Positions 61,859 to 64,000 of a stretch of DNA of 64,000 nucleotides are shown piece by piece. This stretch comes from Bacteroidota bacterium (GTDB lineage Bacteria > Bacteroidota > Bacteroidia > Bacteroidales > Paludibacteraceae): the NCBI GenBank assembly GCA_023459355.1, contig JAEWUM010000009.1:139184-203183 (forward strand), read 5' to 3'. Numbering within the stretch: the first letter of the stretch is position 1; each line of letters begins with the position of its first letter. The notes under the pieces were generated by a model, which was given only the letters and a program-made list of their open reading frames with translations, made no database searches and was not told where the DNA came from. A program made the translations under genes and the position numbers.

Positions 61859-62665
61859 ATGTCGAAAATTAACAAATTCAACAACGATTTTTATTCCAGA
61901 ATCTTAGATGTTTTGAAATTTGCCCGAACCCAAGTTGTCAAGACAGTTAACTCCACTATGGTGGAAACATATTTTGAAATCGGAAGATTAATAATTGAGG
62001 AAGAGCAAAATGGAAGTACACGTGCTGAATATGGAAAACAAATACTGAAAGAACTCTCTGCCAGATTAACGAATGAGTTTGGTTTAGGTTTTTCTGTCAC
62101 TAATTTACAGCAAATGAAGAATTTCTATAGTATTTACAGAAAACAGCAGACAGTGTCTGTTAAATCTGATTCAAATGAAATTCAGCATCCTCAAAAATTC
62201 ACTTTAACTATCTGGATACTGTTCTTTGGGCTACTGAGTTGCAAAGAAGTAAACAGTGTAAAATTCTACCTGGATTTTATTGACTCACACACATACTATT
62301 CAGAAGAAATCATCCCTGATGATTATCAGAATATTTATGGAAAGTGGAAGTTATATAAAGTGTCCGGCGGTATTCACGGTACCGGCCATGAACCTGATTA
62401 TGATTACCTGGAGATGAAGAGCGTTGGCATATATGGACTGATCAGAAATGACAATTTATTTGAATATGGAAAGATTAAGCTTGACACATTTGATTTGAGT
62501 ACCAAAGACTTCTTGCAAGTCAGATTCATTCCTGATTATACTACCCGGGTAAGTACCGACATCTATCCTTCAGAAAAGTATTTATATTTGAAAGGAACTG
62601 ATTCATTAGATTTAATCTCTCCATGTTGCGATCTGTATAACTATCACTATAAACGGGTTAAATAA
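61859..62665 (+). CDS. chimeric gene: truncated YhcG/DUF1016-type N-terminus joined to a lipoprotein body
   Basis: A 268-residue frame of two unrelated parts. Residues ~1-115 (FNNDFYSRILDVLKFARTQVVKTVNSTMVETYFEIGRLI...QQMKNFYSIYRKQQTVSVKSDS, in pieces) are the N-terminal domain of DUF1016/PDDEXK YhcG-family proteins; the nuclease half is missing. Residues ~116-268 begin FTLTIWILFFGLLSCKEVNS, a lipoprotein signal with lipobox GLLSC, then a soluble domain (GGIHGTGHEPDYDYLEMKSVGIYGLIRNDN). The signal is internal and so may not work. Start ATG 61859 (MSKINKFN); TTG at 61838 is rejected. A TATCTTTG box is at 61833-61840. Confidence 0.75.
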   Translation: MSKINKFNNDFYSRILDVLKFARTQVVKTVNSTMVETYFEIGRLIIEEEQNGSTRAEYGKQILKELSARLTNEFGLGFSVTNLQQMKNFYSIYRKQQTVSVKSDSNEIQHPQKFTLTIWILFFGLLSCKEVNSVKFYLDFIDSHTYYSEEIIPDDYQNIYGKWKLYKVSGGIHGTGHEPDYDYLEMKSVGIYGLIRNDNLFEYGKIKLDTFDLSTKDFLQVRFIPDYTTRVSTDIYPSEKYLYLKGTDSLDLISPCCDLYNYHYKRVK

Positions 62666-62698
62666 ATGCATAAAATCAAGCAGCACACCTAAAATTCA

Positions 62699-64000
62699 AT
62701 GAAAACACCCCTTATCATTTACTGGTTTCGCCGCGATTTAAGATTGCACGACAACAGGGCTTTGTTCGAAGCGCTGCAAAACGGCTGTCCCGTATTGCCC
62801 CTTTTTATCTTCGATACTGATATTCTCGACAAATTACCGGACCAAAGGGATAAAAGGGTTGGCTTCATTTATCATGCAATCAGCAAGCTACAGGATGAAT
62901 TGGTAAAAATGGGAAGTTCCTTGCTGGTACTTCACGGTAAACCGCTGGATATCTTTCAGCAACTGCAACATCAGTATGCTATTTCGGCAGTATATGCAAA
63001 TCATGATTATGAACCCGATGCTATAAAGCGGGATTCAGCCATATCCGACTTACTGAAATCCCACAACATTCGGTTTGAGACATACAAGGATCAGGTCATT
63101 TTTGAGAAAGCTGAAGTATTAAAACCTGATGGCACTCCCTACACCGTATTCACACCTTACTCAAAAAGGTGGAAGCAACAACTTACTGAAGAAATGGTGA
63201 AATCATTCCCAAGTCAGGATTATCTGATGCATCTTTATAAAACCAATCCATTTCATTTCCCTACTCTTACTGAAATTGGCTTTGCTGATGCCGGAGATAC
63301 CTTTCAACCCGCCCGGATCGACGAAAACAAAATCAGGCTGTACCACGAAACACGTGATTTCCCCTCCCTTAACGGGACTTCCGGCCTGAGTGTCCACCTC
63401 CGTTTTGGAACCGTGAGCATCAGGGCATTGGTACAGATTGCACTTCAACTTAACGAAAGCTGGTTGAATGAGTTGATTTGGAGAGAGTTTTTCATGATGA
63501 TTTTGTATCATTTCCCAAAGGTGGTGAACGCCAGTTTTAAGGAGCAATACGACCGGATTGTCTGGAGAAACAACGAAGATGAGTTTCATCGCTGGTGTAC
63601 GGGAAATACCGGATATCTGATTGTTGATGCCGGAATGAGGGAGTTAAACGCAACCGGCTACATGCACAACAGGGTGCGGATGATTGTCGCAAGTTTCCTG
63701 ACAAAGCATTTGTTGATTGACTGGCGTTGGGGTGAAGCCTATTTTGCGGAGAAACTGCTGGACTATGAGCTATCATCGAACAACGGAAACTGGCAATGGT
63801 CGGCCGGCTGTGGCTGCGATGCTGCTCCCTATTTCAGAATATTCAATCCTGCCGAACAAACAAAAAAGTTTGACCCCAAACATATTTACATAAACAAATG
63901 GGTTGAGAATATACACGAAAAAGATTATCCGGAGCCGGTGGTTGAACATCAATTCGCGAGAGAAAGAGTTTTGCAAGTGTTTAAAATGGCACTTAATAAT
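62699..64000 (+). CDS. phrB: deoxyribodipyrimidine photolyase / cryptochrome, C-terminus beyond the window
   Basis: 434 codons are open from ATG 62699 to the right edge with no stop in this window. Begins TPLIIYWFRRDLRLHDNRAL, the classical photolyase start. FAD-domain motifs: SGLSVHLRFGTVSIR, ELIWREFFMMILYHFP, RWCTGNTGYLIVDAGMRELNATGYMHNRVRMIVASFLTKHL, and DYELSSNNGNWQWSAGCGCDAAPYFRIFNP, with the tryptophan chain intact. It repairs UV dimers using light, FADH- and an antenna. The usual length (~430-440 aa) means that only a few residues are missing. It follows the chimeric gene by 33 nt. Confidence 0.93.
   Translation, partial: MKTPLIIYWFRRDLRLHDNRALFEALQNGCPVLPLFIFDTDILDKLPDQRDKRVGFIYHAISKLQDELVKMGSSLLVLHGKPLDIFQQLQHQYAISAVYANHDYEPDAIKRDSAISDLLKSHNIRFETYKDQVIFEKAEVLKPDGTPYTVFTPYSKRWKQQLTEEMVKSFPSQDYLMHLYKTNPFHFPTLTEIGFADAGDTFQPARIDENKIRLYHETRDFPSLNGTSGLSVHLRFGTVSIRALVQIALQLNESWLNELIWREFFMMILYHFPKVVNASFKEQYDRIVWRNNEDEFHRWCTGNTGYLIVDAGMRELNATGYMHNRVRMIVASFLTKHLLIDWRWGEAYFAEKLLDYELSSNNGNWQWSAGCGCDAAPYFRIFNPAEQTKKFDPKHIYINKWVENIHEKDYPEPVVEHQFARERVLQVFKMALNN

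Overview
This 64 kb window comes from a member of the Bacteroidota, most likely Bacteroidales or a close relative. The evidence is the class-typical promoters (TTTG, 19-20 nt, TAnnTTTG), the recN-DUF4835-coaBC-rpoZ-bamD gene order, a Bacteroidota-type omega subunit, HU-like/DUF4469 and DUF1080 proteins, and Gfo/Idh/MocA oxidoreductases with secretion signals. Base composition is AT-rich and intergenic DNA carries many short dispersed repeats. The ends cut two genes: mtnN at the left edge and a photolyase at the right edge.

Layout. 1-17.5 kb is core genome: mtnN and an M48 protease, a metallophosphoesterase, a two-gene ABC importer whose permease and ATPase are fused, a nitroreductase, tilS facing recN, the recN-DUF4835-coaBC-rpoZ-bamD group, apbE-pyrC, a DPM-like glycosyltransferase, a WalJ-like hydrolase and tsaB. 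17.5-30 kb is accessory: a mazEF toxin-antitoxin pair, a lipoprotein gene between two attC-like palindromic elements, and a five-gene putative defence operon (XRE regulator, PLD nuclease-helicase, large adenine methylase, RecF-like ATPase, unknown protein) between two ~52-bp direct repeats. 30-37.7 kb holds an exact 23-bp-period array of five CCTATAGG palindromes, an HU-like protein, a beta-CASP hydrolase, a DEAD helicase, gcvP and an OmpH/Skp protein. 37.7-44.3 kb is a sugar-oxidation and catabolism cluster (TIM-barrel isomerase, DUF1080, two Gfo/Idh/MocA, DoxX) plus a DivIC/FtsB protein. 44.4-52.4 kb has dnaX with an A11 slippery run, trkA with two tandem trkH copies (one broken by an in-frame UGA), and dxs. 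52.6-58.7 kb is the ilvDBNC operon, preceded by what reads as a complete leader-peptide attenuator. 58.7-62.7 kb is accessory again: an IS91-type element whose transposase has lost its zinc-binding domain, an inverted-repeat element with a promoter, an attC-like site and a chimeric gene.

How the parts work together. The ilv genes make valine and isoleucine from pyruvate and 2-oxobutyrate and appear to be controlled by translation of a Val/Leu/Ile-rich leader. TrkA gates TrkH for potassium uptake. The defence operon would pair a modification methylase with a nuclease-helicase and an ATPase. Short repeats (CCGTTTT heptamers, GGGCGCAA palindromes) have been added at gene ends, and in tilS, recN and dxs they are translated as extra C-terminal residues.

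The best candidates for undescribed biology are the repeat-flanked defence operon, the ilv attenuator, the dnaX slippery site, the 23-bp palindrome array and the attC-like single-gene cassettes. All calls come from reading the sequence; no database search was run.
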